Source: Amaranthus tricolor
Taxonomy: Eukaryota; Streptophyta; Magnoliopsida; Caryophyllales; Amaranthaceae
Assembly (NCBI RefSeq): GCF_026212465.1
Contig: NC_080058.1
Coordinates: 10,371,363-10,435,362, forward strand
Direction: 5' to 3'
DNA length: 64,000 bases
Below the pieces are notes generated by a model. That model did not search any database, was not told the origin of the DNA, and saw only the letters and a program-made list of their open reading frames with translations. Position numbers and translations under genes: made by a program. Positions 48,568 to 57,920 of this stretch are shown piece by piece (the first letter of the stretch is position 1; every line of letters begins with the position of its first letter).

Positions 48568-48957
48568 CTAACAAGAACGAAAGGACGGCGCATGAGTAAA
48601 ATAAGGGTGGAGATTATGATGGTGGACATGGCGGCGGGACCCACCATGATGATTTTCCTTTTCAATCATCCAACGGACATGAATGAAATCATCAACAGAA
48701 CAAGGAAGCTTCAATGGTCCATCAACATGGTATCCATAAACTTCTCTAGCTTGGTCTAATAGCCGAATGAATAAAGGATGGTATAAATACCAAATTGGTA
48801 TAACAAATTTTTGTAATTCGTTTCTATGATCATCATCATGATTGTATGATGATGTTGAATCATCTTCTAAGCCTACTTGGACTGCTAGAAATCCCTTTTT
48901 CGCCTTTCCGCTGCTGCTGCCGCCGCTGCCCAGTTTTTTGCTGTCGTCCGACTGCAT
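48568..48957 (-). CDS. SAUR family auxin-responsive protein
   Basis: 129 codons on the minus strand, no intron. ATG at 48957-48955 (MQSDDSKKLGSGGSSSGKAK) is chosen because it is the first Met downstream of a TATA box and CT-rich leader and is followed by the SAUR core; the upstream Phe/Lys-rich frame is untranslated homopolymer sequence. The SAUR core runs at residues 22-100: GFLAVQVG, FVIPIWYLYHPLFIRLLDQA, REVYGYHVDGPLKLPCSVDD, FIHVRWMIEKE. An acidic insert (residues 31-46) sits between the first two strands and a His-rich tail (HH, RRHVHHHNLH) follows. SAURs are small, rapidly auxin-induced proteins; the best-known ones inhibit PP2C.D phosphatases at the plasma membrane and so promote cell expansion. 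The subgroup cannot be set by eye. It is the only convincing host gene here. Confidence 0.9.
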   Translation of the reverse strand: MQSDDSKKLGSGGSSSGKAKKGFLAVQVGLEDDSTSSYNHDDDHRNELQKFVIPIWYLYHPLFIRLLDQAREVYGYHVDGPLKLPCSVDDFIHVRWMIEKENHHGGSRRHVHHHNLHPYFTHAPSFRSC

Positions 48958-49170
48958 CGGATTAAGCTTTTTTTTTTCACCTCTATGATAAAAATTTGAA
49001 AAAATGATTAATTTTTGCTCTCTTAATTTTGAATAAGAAAAGAAAAAAAAAAGAAAGAAAAGAATAGAAAAGAAAAAAAAGAAAAAGAGCGTGTGTGAGT
49101 GATTGTTTATTGATGGTGGAATAAAAGGAATTGGCAAGTTGGGAGTGAGCAGTGAGTGAGAATCAAGCTT
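48958..49170 (-). other. 5' leader of the SAUR gene
   Basis: On the minus strand, a CT/T-rich leader with several long TTTC/TTTTTT tracts between the TATA box and the ATG. The leader contains no upstream ATG of obvious length. Confidence 0.5.
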
Positions 49171-49181
49171 AGAGGTTGAGG

Positions 49182-49192
49182 TTATATTTATA
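49182..49192 (-). promoter_or_regulatory. TATA box of the SAUR gene
   Basis: TATAAATATAA on the minus strand, about 225 bp upstream of the ATG. A TGTCTC word, the classical auxin response element core, occurs on the plus strand at 49380-49385, about 190 bp further upstream. Confidence 0.65.
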
Positions 49193-49199
49193 TTGAAGG

Positions 49200-51120
49200 G
49201 AGGTGTAAACTTTTTTTTTCTTTTTTTTTTTTTAAAAAAAAAAAGAAAAAAAAACTGTAAAGTAAAGATTACACGCATGAACCATCAAGTACAACATGTC
49301 ATACATCTTCACCAAAAACCAAGCTTGTTTTTGGTTAAGCTTTTATAAAATCAAAAGGGGGCGTATTGTTAACTTATCTTGTCTCTTAATTATATGTACT
49401 TAAAAGAATTTATTTATGTCTAATGAAACAGAGTTTATTTTGGTGTTAACTGTTAATTTTTTTACAGAGTTGATTATATGGCAAGAAGATTATTCAATTT
49501 TATCGGTTGTAGGTCCTCTGTTATACTTCAAAAAAGAAATTTATAAATTATATTACAAGTAGAACATTCTAAAGATTTTTCTAGGAAAATTAAGGAATAA
49601 AAGTGTTTGTTAAAGAAGAAGTGGGCGCTTGAGGTGGATAGAAGGTTAGGAGTCGGAGAAGGGGAGGATATGTAGATCGAGCTCTCTATCATCTTTATCA
49701 TAATTCATAAGCGCTCCAGCCATAGAGGCTCTAATTCTAGATTAACAATGTAAAGAAGGATTGGAATTTTGCTAGACTAGAGTTTAAGCCCAATATATAG
49801 TACCAACAACCTATCCAAAATTAACTTCAATTGTGTCATACGTGAATCGAGCAAAGATGAGCCTGATTCGCATTCGTTTACATGTCCTTCAAAATTCTAA
49901 GTTCACGTAATTCAAATCTTACGGTCTTCAGTCAAATATAAGTAGTAAATGGATCGGAGAGCAAAGTAAGATTTACTAACTGAATATCTTTATCGATTTG
50001 AAGTAGTTTAGACACACTTTAATTATTTTATAAATTAATTTTATTTCAATCATGTAATCCTATAAATAGGAGGTCAAATCAACACTAAAAGTTAGAATCT
50101 TTTAGTATTTATAAAATCTTGGACTTTTAATATTTTGTTGCTTTGTATATATTCTTTTAGTATTTAAAAAAATATTAAATTCGCTCCCACCGTATAATCT
50201 TAAGCAAATCAAATTGTATTATAGATTTTAGATTTAACTTTTCTATGATAAGTTATTTTTTTATAAGAATTATAAAATCAAATTAATGATGTTATGGGAT
50301 GTACAACTTGAAAATCTATTTCTATAAATAGAGAAATGCATGGATATTCTGATAATGATTTTTTGTCATATAAATTCAAATTATCTAAAATAAACAAATA
50401 TCTTAAGTCTTTCTTTGAAGAATGAATTTGCGAATTACTTTATAAACTTTTCATAAAGTTTTTGATTTTATTATCTTTCTTTAAAAAATATTCATTTAAG
50501 GTAATCTTTTTGTACAATTTGATTATTGAGATTGATTTTATCTTTATATGAATTTTTGAATCTCAAAAACTAAAATACCATTGGAGGGGGATATTAAAAA
50601 ATTAAGGAAAGTATGCAATCGTCTACACATTTATCAAGTTTTCAACTGTTTTAAGGGTTGCAAATCAATTTTCACGATGTTCATCAATTGACATCCATCT
50701 AATGCAAGAAGTCTTTTCATTACCAAACACAAAGATGTCTACACTATAGTATTGTATTTTTTATTGTATTATATTTCTAATAAAAATAATGTGTATAATT
50801 TGATTTTATCTTGTAATTTTAGATAGATAATACAATGAATGATTAATACCTAATACTATTTGTACATTATCATTGTTAATTGTTTCTCATCTTTGCTTGC
50901 TTTTTTTTTCTTTTTTTTTAATTTTTTTTTATAATTTGTCTTATTTTTTCTTAGTTTAGGGGATAATCAAGACTCAAAATTCCTATTTAGCCAATTTATT
51001 ACTTGGCTATAATTTTAAGATATGTGTTCAACATTTTGAGATAAAGTGGTTGTGATCAACATTTGAAATGTATAAATAAAAGAGTAGTATAAAAATTAGA
51101 TCAAAATCCATTTAAGTCAT
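49200..51120. other. SAUR upstream region and intergenic DNA
   Basis: Starts with a T-tract and A-tract (49210-49255). Beyond the possible auxin element nothing is recognised; AT-rich throughout. Confidence 0.5.
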
Positions 51121-51720
51121 TGTGGTGCGACAGCAGAAGTAAGGTCGATGAACAACAATGAAATAACAAAAAATTCAATGCAAACAATAAGAAAATGACA
51201 CAAGAAATTTAACGTGGTTCACTATCAATGTGATAGCTACGTCCACCGGCACCGAGAACAAATAATTTCACTATGATCGCAAAGAATACAAGATGAATTA
51301 CAATCACGCTCACAAACTACTATGGCTCTCTTGTGATCTCTTACAATTTGTGAATCATACATCCCTAGTGCTAACAAGAGGGTGTATTTATAATAAAACC
51401 ATTTGAAAGACAGTTTTAGGGACTAAGTAACCACAAATAACCGACCACAAATAAAGGTAACCGTCCCAAAAGACGTTTCCTGTGAAAAGAAACTTCAATT
51501 GCGCGACCCGTGTAAAACTACGCGAGCCGCAGAGTGAGATCAGAAGCAACTCCGCGCCCCGCGGACCTGAGGCAGAGTCAACTCCGCGCCCCACGGAGTT
51601 CTACGCGTCCCGTGGAGTACCCTTTGACCTGAACCCATCTTCTTCCAATGGTGCTAGCAAGTTTGAGTCACCATTATTAACAGTCATTAACAAAAAGAAC
51701 TACAAGACTTAGACCCTACA
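51121..51720 (-). mobile_element. Solo LTR, copia-type, minus strand
   Basis: 600 bp, TG...CA in both strands' sense. Read on the minus strand it has a GC-rich palindrome-rich U3, a TATAAATACA box (about 51390), and the R/U5 words shared with 17997-18423 (AGATCACAAGAGAGCCAT, TTTGCGATCATAGTGAAATTA, GTGGACGTAGCTATCACA). No PBS or PPT flanks it. Flanking pentamers (GTCAT and ATTTT) do not match, so it may be a recombination product or its ends are misplaced. Confidence 0.8.
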
Positions 51721-52204
51721 ATTTTTAGGAATTTAGGTATGGGTCCAAAAAATTTTTAATCCAATGATTTTAGGTCTAATTCTAAATACTCCTTTCATTT
51801 TCTTTTGTTTATGCACTTTAAGTTTTTTCACTTTTAGGAGAAAGAAATTTTAATTGGATTTTTAAAGTATTTAATGAAGAGATAATATATTCATGTGAGA
51901 TCCTGTTAGATTTGTCTTGATGCAAAGAATTTTAATATATAATTTTTATAATTTTTATAATGCATAATAAGAGATATCGAGGCTCAAAATATGCTTTGAA
52001 ATTATAAACACAAAATTAAATTACTCTGAATTTGGATTTAATAAACCATTTATTCCATATGTTTCCTTTGTTAGTCCATTTTAAATTTATTGACTTCTTG
52101 AGAGAGAATGTTAAAAAAGGTTTTGAGGGATATATTGTCGATAAAATTTTTTTCATTTGATATCTTGTTATATTCGCCTTAGTGCATAGTTTTTTGAAAT
52201 ATAA
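51721..52204. other. AT-rich intergenic stretch
   Basis: Nothing recognised. Confidence 0.5.
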
Positions 52205-52224
52205 TTTATAATTTTTTATTATTA

Positions 52225-52451
52225 AAGGCGCTTGTGACTCAATCGATAGAGCATTTGCATGTTGAGTAGAAGGTTTGAGGTTTGACCCCTACTGGGCGCA
52301 GTTATCAGCTAGGGGTTTCTTGACTGCGCACATCCTCTTTACTCCCTCCTTGAGGGGAATCAGGTATGGCTTGTCCGCATTTTTTAGGAAAAAAGAACCC
52401 CCCACTCGGACCATGCCTTATATGGGATACTGAAGTATCATTTACCTTTAC
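52225..52451 (+). mobile_element. tRNA-derived SINE with long target duplication
   Basis: The 5' end (AAAGGCGCTTGTGACTCAAT...CGATAGAGCA) looks like a tRNA A-box region, and GGTTTGAGGTTTGACCCC fits the B box about 40 bases on. A tRNA-unrelated body follows. The insert is bracketed by TTTATAATTTTTTATTAT (about 52206-52223) and TTTATAATTTTTATTAT (52453-52469), equal but for one T: the long, imperfect duplication expected of LINE-mobilised SINEs. Length about 227 bp. Confidence 0.82.
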
Positions 52452-52469
52452 TTTATAATTTTTATTATA

Positions 52470-53160
52470 CAAATGTAAAGATATTAGGGTTTAAACTTTA
52501 ATTTGAAAACTATATTAAAATAATAAGTGGGTAATTAACAAAGAGGAACATAGTGATTATATCTTAGCTTAAAGAAAATGCAATTTTATTCTATAAACAA
52601 TTATTTTGAAGTATAGCTTTATTGTCTATTAGGGTTTTTTATGCCGACGGTCTTTAACTTTGGGTTTAGAGTGTTCAATCAATATAATTCCAATTTTTTT
52701 ATAAAATTGCACTTTCATAGTAAACTTCTACATCTATAGTTCATAATTGTGATGCTGTATAGTTTGCATTATTTGTTTAGAGTAAGAGTACTAAATTGGG
52801 AGGGGATGGAGGAGTTGGTACGTGGGTGTCAGTTGGTACGGCATACGGAATAATAGTTGGGACACTGTCTCATGCTTTTGGTTTGAGCTGTATATGCTGC
52901 TTTCTTAGCAAATCTTTGCTGCGGTTTCTTTTGGCCTTATATGTCCTAAGACATCTCTTTTTCTTTAATTTTATTGTACGGGGTATGCTGTGAGATGAAG
53001 ATGGCTAAAGAGAAGGAATAAGAATCGAATTCAAATTTGTTTGACGGAACGTGACGCATGCTTAAAGTAACACAAAATACAATTTTTTTTCTTTCATTTT
53101 TAATTATTGTTTCTTATCATATTTTTAACTTTAATACAACATGAATAAGATAAATGACCG

Positions 53161-53165
<5 letters not shown>
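52470..53165. other. Intergenic stretch
   Basis: An open frame at 52796-52993 looks hydrophobic but lacks an ATG at its start and any family motif; not called as a gene. Confidence 0.45.

Positions 53166-53255
<90 letters not shown>
53166..53255. repeat. (AT)n microsatellite
   Basis: About 44 uninterrupted AT units. Confidence 0.97.
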
Positions 53256-53258
<3 letters not shown>

Positions 53259-53851
53259 GCTGACCTCAATGCATTAGTATAAATTTTCGATTTATTGATT
53301 TCTAAATATTGTATCAGAGCCTAAGTCATTGGTTTAAATCTTAATCACCTCTACTTTTAAATTAAATTTTTAGTGATAAGTATAAAGGAAAGTTGTTTTG
53401 CAATTACACTTTAATAAGAAATTTTATTTTAAACACAAGTGCACGACATACGTGAAGCTAACGGGTCAAATACAAAAAAGCTTAGACTAATTTGATTCAC
53501 TACATTGTAATTTGTATGCAATGTATAAGGAAAATATAAAGAAAAATTTGCTGAAAATGATTCCAACTATGAATCATCCACTTAAAATAACCCATATTAT
53601 TGATTAACTCAAAATAATTCATAAGGATGACCTTCTCAAAATAAACTAAAGTATCTTTTACACTAATATAATTGACTCGATTTGGAGAAAATAAGCATTT
53701 AAGTTAAATTAATCTTAAAATTAGATTACACCTAATCTCATGCTTTCGTTTTACTCTATTAGAAGATCCATTTAACATGGATTTAGTTAAAGATCCACAA
53801 TTCTGTGAACAAGTTTACAATTACCTCAATCTATAAACATGAAAAATAATA
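53256..53851. other. Intergenic stretch
   Basis: Contains TGTATCAGAGCC at about 53312, reminiscent of a retroelement PBS, but no LTR end precedes it. Confidence 0.4.
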
Positions 53852-54118
53852 CTCCCTCCTATTCATCTTAAGTCTCCCATTTGACTTTTTACGGGTTTTA
53901 AGGAGAGTCAAAAGTGAGACTCTAAGGGTAGGAAAGAGAGTGGTATTATGGGTTTTTAATGTAAGGGAGGAAAATTAGTATGGGTAATTGATGGTATAAT
54001 TGAAAATAAGATAAAGCTACTAAGGGCATAAAAGTCAAAAACCCATACCAAACATAGAAATTGGACAATTAAGGTGACTTGACAATAAAAGAAAATGGGA
54101 CACAATAGGAGAGAGTAG
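53852..54118. mobile_element. Stowaway MITE, copy 1
   Basis: Begins CTCCCTCCTATTCATCTTAA and ends, in reverse complement, CTACTCTCCTATTGTG; TA on both sides (53850-53851, 54119-54120). Shares its whole length with 56821-57092 (GACTTTTTACGGRTTTTAAGG, GTGGTATTATGGGTTTTTAA, GGTATAATTGAAAATA, AAGGGCATAAAAGTCAAAAACC). Confidence 0.88.
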
Positions 54119-54120
54119 TA

Positions 54121-54430
54121 AAGATGAAATAATAAATCTATAGTAATAGACATGGCAAAATAATTAAACAACATTAATTAATCACTAAAATCAAAGACAA
54201 TAATAAAGAAATAAATAAATTTATAAAAAACAATAAAAGAGAAATAGTAAAGAAATAATTAAATATATTTGAGAAATAATGATTATAACCTAACCAGATT
54301 GAACAAAACAAAGAATTATGAAAGTAGAAAGAAACGAAACTAAATTTAGGTCAAATCAAAAGGTTATCAGAATGTTATAGGCTAACGAAACTAAGGAAAA
54401 ATAAAAGGAAAGAAAATGATAATTTTAGGC
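54121..54430. other. AT-rich stretch
   Basis: Probably inner sequence of the gypsy-type LTR fragment that follows; its 3' limit on the minus strand is unclear. Confidence 0.35.
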
Positions 54431-55023
54431 TAACTATAACCTTTACTTATACTAATAATGCCCTAGGCAATCAACTAATGAATTAAGATAAAAGTCGTGC
54501 TTTGAAAAATAACTCTAGCGAACTCTAGTGTATTAATGCCAATTCGACTTTCTTAAACAGACACAAGAAAGTTGAGTCGACTTAATCTGTTATCTCTGAA
54601 AACGCAGTAAATTACTCTAATTGGGTGTTAGATTCATGCATATAAATATATTGTTTGCAAGTTCTTGAAGTTTAGTTTTTTTATTCCACTGATCTTGCAT
54701 CAATACGATCCTCGTATCAAAATTTATGATTAAAAGAGTGAAAATGTATCAAAATTCAGCTTAAAATATTTGCATTATGAACAATTTTTTAACTCTTTTG
54801 CTTCTCATCTTTGTCAAACTTCTTCAACCAATGCAAAATTATCCTACTAAAATCGATTATTTTCAAAACCATAAGAATTATACTAGATTCGATCAAAATT
54901 ACTCAAAATCAATATTGATAACCAAAATATTTAAAGTAGCATAAATCTTCCATAAACAGACTAAAAATAATCATTATAAAGAATCATAGTCATAAGAATA
55001 AGAGAAAATAAATACACTTATCA
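54431..55023 (-). mobile_element. Gypsy-type LTR fragment, minus strand
   Basis: Read on the minus strand it starts TGATAAGTGTATTTATTTTC at 55023 and parallels the start of the solo LTR at 42537 (GATTTATG...ATTTTGGTTAT, GATTTTGAGTRRTTTTGAT, ATAATTCTTRTGGTTT, TTCATAATGCAAA-like words). Its 3' part is missing or too diverged. Confidence 0.65.
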
Positions 55024-55131
55024 AACTCCTTATGCTTAACATTTGCTCATCCTCAAACAATCACAAGGTGAAGTAGACAAAGACAAAAAAGGTTAAATCA
55101 CAAGTTCCAAAGACCCTAGACTACTTCTTAT
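55024..55131 (-). mobile_element. Internal 3' end of a gypsy element (PPT region), minus strand
   Basis: On the minus strand GTTTGAGGATGAGCAAATGT...AAGCATAAGGAGTT directly precedes the LTR start. A GAGGATGAGCAA word before a purine tract and TGATAAGTG LTR is a recurring arrangement at the 3' end of Athila/Tat-type elements. So the neighbouring LTR is a 3' LTR. Confidence 0.55.
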
Positions 55132-55613
55132 CAGTGTCGACTCCACTGCATGAGCGGCATGAGCGACGGCTCAAGGCCCCGTTGTTTTGAGGGCCCAAAT
55201 TGTTTTTATATATTCAAATTTTTTATTAGAAAATAATAATTTTACAAGAGCAACATTGTAAATCGCCATATAATCTATGTCAATTTTTTTCATAATTTAT
55301 GACGATTCATTACCGTGGTAATGAGTACATGTATTTTAATTATTAATTTTGGGTTACAAGTTGGTGGATATTGTTTCATATTTTTTATATTTTCATTATT
55401 AATATTAGTTGAATTTAGCTAACTAAGTAGCGTTATTCTTAATTTGTTTTTTTTGTTCGTTAATTTTAATAGTTGAGCAAATTAGTAGTTAGTTTAATTG
55501 AAATAAATTAGCTGTTTATCGTTATCACTTTAAAAAATAGACATATTTGTTCGTACTTTAAAAACTTATTTTTCAACTTTATTTAAGGTCCAAAAATATT
55601 TAGAGACGTTCTG
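55132..55613. mobile_element. Non-autonomous hAT element
   Basis: Begins CAGTGTCGACTCC and ends, in reverse complement, CAGAACGTCTC. Flanked by CTTCTTAT (55124-55131) and CTTTTTAT (55614-55621), an 8-bp duplication with one change, as hAT elements make. The left part has the GGCTCAAGGCCCC...GAGGGCCC words common at hAT ends. 482 bp, no ORF. Confidence 0.72.
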
Positions 55614-55621
55614 CTTTTTAT

Positions 55622-56818
55622 GACTCCTTTCCTAATGTCTTCTAATTCTCGATATAGCAAAGGGATCAAACTAACCAAACCATTCCCCCGCCCGCATACT
55701 TGGCTAACAATCTAACAAAACATGATAAATAGGATCAAAAATCAAAAAAATACCCTAAAATCCTTGACTTTAACCTCATTATAACTTCCAAAACACAATG
55801 CAAGAGCAAAATTCTACATTTATTTCTCAAATGGCCTACCTGTTTTCCATAATCATGACCCTCACTTCTTATGTCGCCATCATAGACCAATATAACATGT
55901 AATAAATATAAATTGTCACTCTTTATTTCTAATTGTGCCTATAAATTTATTTTTTGATTTTTATCCTTGCATTCATTAACGTTTTTAAATTCTTTGCTTA
56001 AGTTACCCTTTTGATTTTTCAACCTACTAAACATTTCTCTTTTCTTTTGTATATTCTTTTTTAAAGTTTTTTTCTTTTTCAATAAGAACATGTATAAACT
56101 TGTTGAAATTTCTAACTAACATTGTTTTAGTAAAAAATTAGTCAAAGAAGATTAACACAACGTAGTAGAAAATTTTTATTTTTCAGAAATTTTCAACTTA
56201 ATCATAGTCAGAATATTAAATCGATGTACCAATTTTTCTAGTGATAGATTAGTAATATAACTTGTAATTATAAATATCTTTTCATACCGGGTTATCTAGT
56301 TGGTTGAGTTAATCTTGTACTATATTAAAAGTTTCTTGTAAGCTATATACACCTTAATCAAAATGGATGATATTTCATGTTTTCAATTAAATTAATTGTT
56401 TATTTGCATGTTGTAATACTAATTTTTAAATAAAGTTTTATAGTATACTTATTTTTTTTAGTATTAGTTTATATTTAGAATAAATAAAATATAATGAAAT
56501 CTCGAATATCAGTTTAAGATTTTAATTAAATTAATTTCTTTAACATGATATCAAAATAGGTTTATCCTGTTAAATTTTATTTTTTCTCTCCCTCACTTCA
56601 TCTTCCTTAGTCATTCTCCATTTATCTCTAATGGTTAATTTTGTGGCTATACGTCTTTCCATCACAATATATTAAATCTTCTAATAGTTTTCGCTTCTCC
56701 AAATTGATTTGTGTCCTTTCAAATAATTTTCCCCATCAAATTGTTTTATCTCTTTGTTGTTCACATATTTAGTGGATGCATGGCAATGGCATTAATTTCC
56801 CATACATATTCTGTTTAA
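55622..56818. other. Intergenic stretch
   Basis: No gene recognised. GGTTATCTAGTTGGTTGAGTT near 56288 resembles a tRNA A box but lacks a B box. Confidence 0.45.
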
Positions 56819-56820
56819 TA

Positions 56821-57092
56821 CTCCCTCCTATTCACCTTAGGAGTCCCATTTGACTTTTTACGGATTTTAAGGAGAGTCAAAAGCGGGACCCTAAAGCTAG
56901 GAAAGAGAGTGGTATTATGGGTTTTTAATGTAAGGGGGGAAAATTAGTATGGGTAATGGAGGGTATAATTGAAAATATGATAAAGCTACTAAGGGCATAA
57001 AAGTCAAAAACCTATACCAAAAATAGAAATGGGACAATTAAGGTGACTTGACCATAAAAGGAAATGAGACACATAAGCTGAATAGGAGGAAG
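56821..57092. mobile_element. Stowaway MITE, copy 2
   Basis: Begins CTCCCTCCTATTCACCTTAG and ends, in reverse complement, CTTCCTCCTATTCAGCTTAT; TA flanks at 56819-56820 and 57093-57094. 272 bp; near-colinear with copy 1. Confidence 0.9.
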
Positions 57093-57094
57093 TA

Positions 57095-57628
57095 TATAAA
57101 TACGCTCATAACTTCTTCGCACACGATTGTATTATTTTGGATTTCAATGTATATCTGGCGTTCTTTTTAGTGCTTCCTAACTGCACTCTCCTTATCTGCT
57201 ACATCTCCAATTCCCCATCAATATTTTCTCAACATTTTCCATATGCTATTTGAAGTTATTCTAGCTAGTGCATAGTTTTCTGTACTTGTTTCTCTTATAA
57301 AATTATGGTTGATTATGACCGCTCCGATCTTTCATCTAAATCTCCTACAAATTTCAACTTCTTTCAATCCAATGAAGAAATCAAGCTTCAAAACTTTGTG
57401 TATTGTATGTGATTAATAATATCCAAAGATTGAACTTTCTCTTCGACTGTTCATCTTGCATGTATAGTAAATATTCCGCTCCTATCTTTTGTATTATTCT
57501 CAATATCATGTGCTTATTTAGTTAGGATTCTATTCTATAATTTCAATATTCTTTTGTATATTCCTGCTTTTAGTATATTACTTTATTTTAGCTATCCATA
57601 ATAGGCGTTAGCTTTGTATATAGAGCTA
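57095..57628. other. Intergenic stretch
   Basis: A short frame from 57305 (MVDYDRSDLSSKSPTNFNFF) may be a leftover gag or gene start; not supported further. Confidence 0.35.
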
Positions 57629-57910
57629 TGTAGGAAAAATTTAGATGGTAAAATAGTGAATGGATTTATTTTGAGAGGAAGATGAATGAATATGTAGAAT
57701 GAATATTGTTCTTCATTGCACAAAAAATTGATTACATCAATGGGTATTTATAGTGCAAGTTTACTAAAATATCTTAGATATTTTTAATTTTTTAATTACT
57801 TTTCTAGGATCTTCCATTATATTATCTTAGATATTTTTATTTTTTAATTCTTTAGTTTAGATATTTTTATATTTAATTAAAATCCTAGATTTTTCTAGAT
57901 TATTTTAACA
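57629..57910 (-). repeat. 3' LTR of the copia element
   Basis: 282 bp; on the plus strand TGTAGGAAAAATTTAG...TTATTTTAACA. Confidence 0.96.
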
Positions 57911-57920
57911 CTCCCCCTAA
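57911..57920 (-). other. Polypurine tract of the copia element
   Basis: TTAGGGGGAG on the minus strand, abutting the 3' LTR. Confidence 0.85.

Noticed and set aside
49000..49278. N-terminal extension of the SAUR frame (Phe/Lys-rich)
   Set aside because: It translates the T/A homopolymer leader and passes through the TATA box; the start at 48957 is better supported.
52796..52993. Hydrophobic 65-codon frame
   Set aside because: Starts at TTG, no homologue recognised, no TATA box or codon bias to support it.
53300..53345. TGTATCAGAGCC, like a primer-binding site
   Set aside because: No LTR end precedes it and no retroelement genes follow.
56280..56330. tRNA-like A box (TTATCTAGTTGGTTGAGTT)
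   Set aside because: No B box at the right distance and no cloverleaf; not called as a tRNA or SINE.
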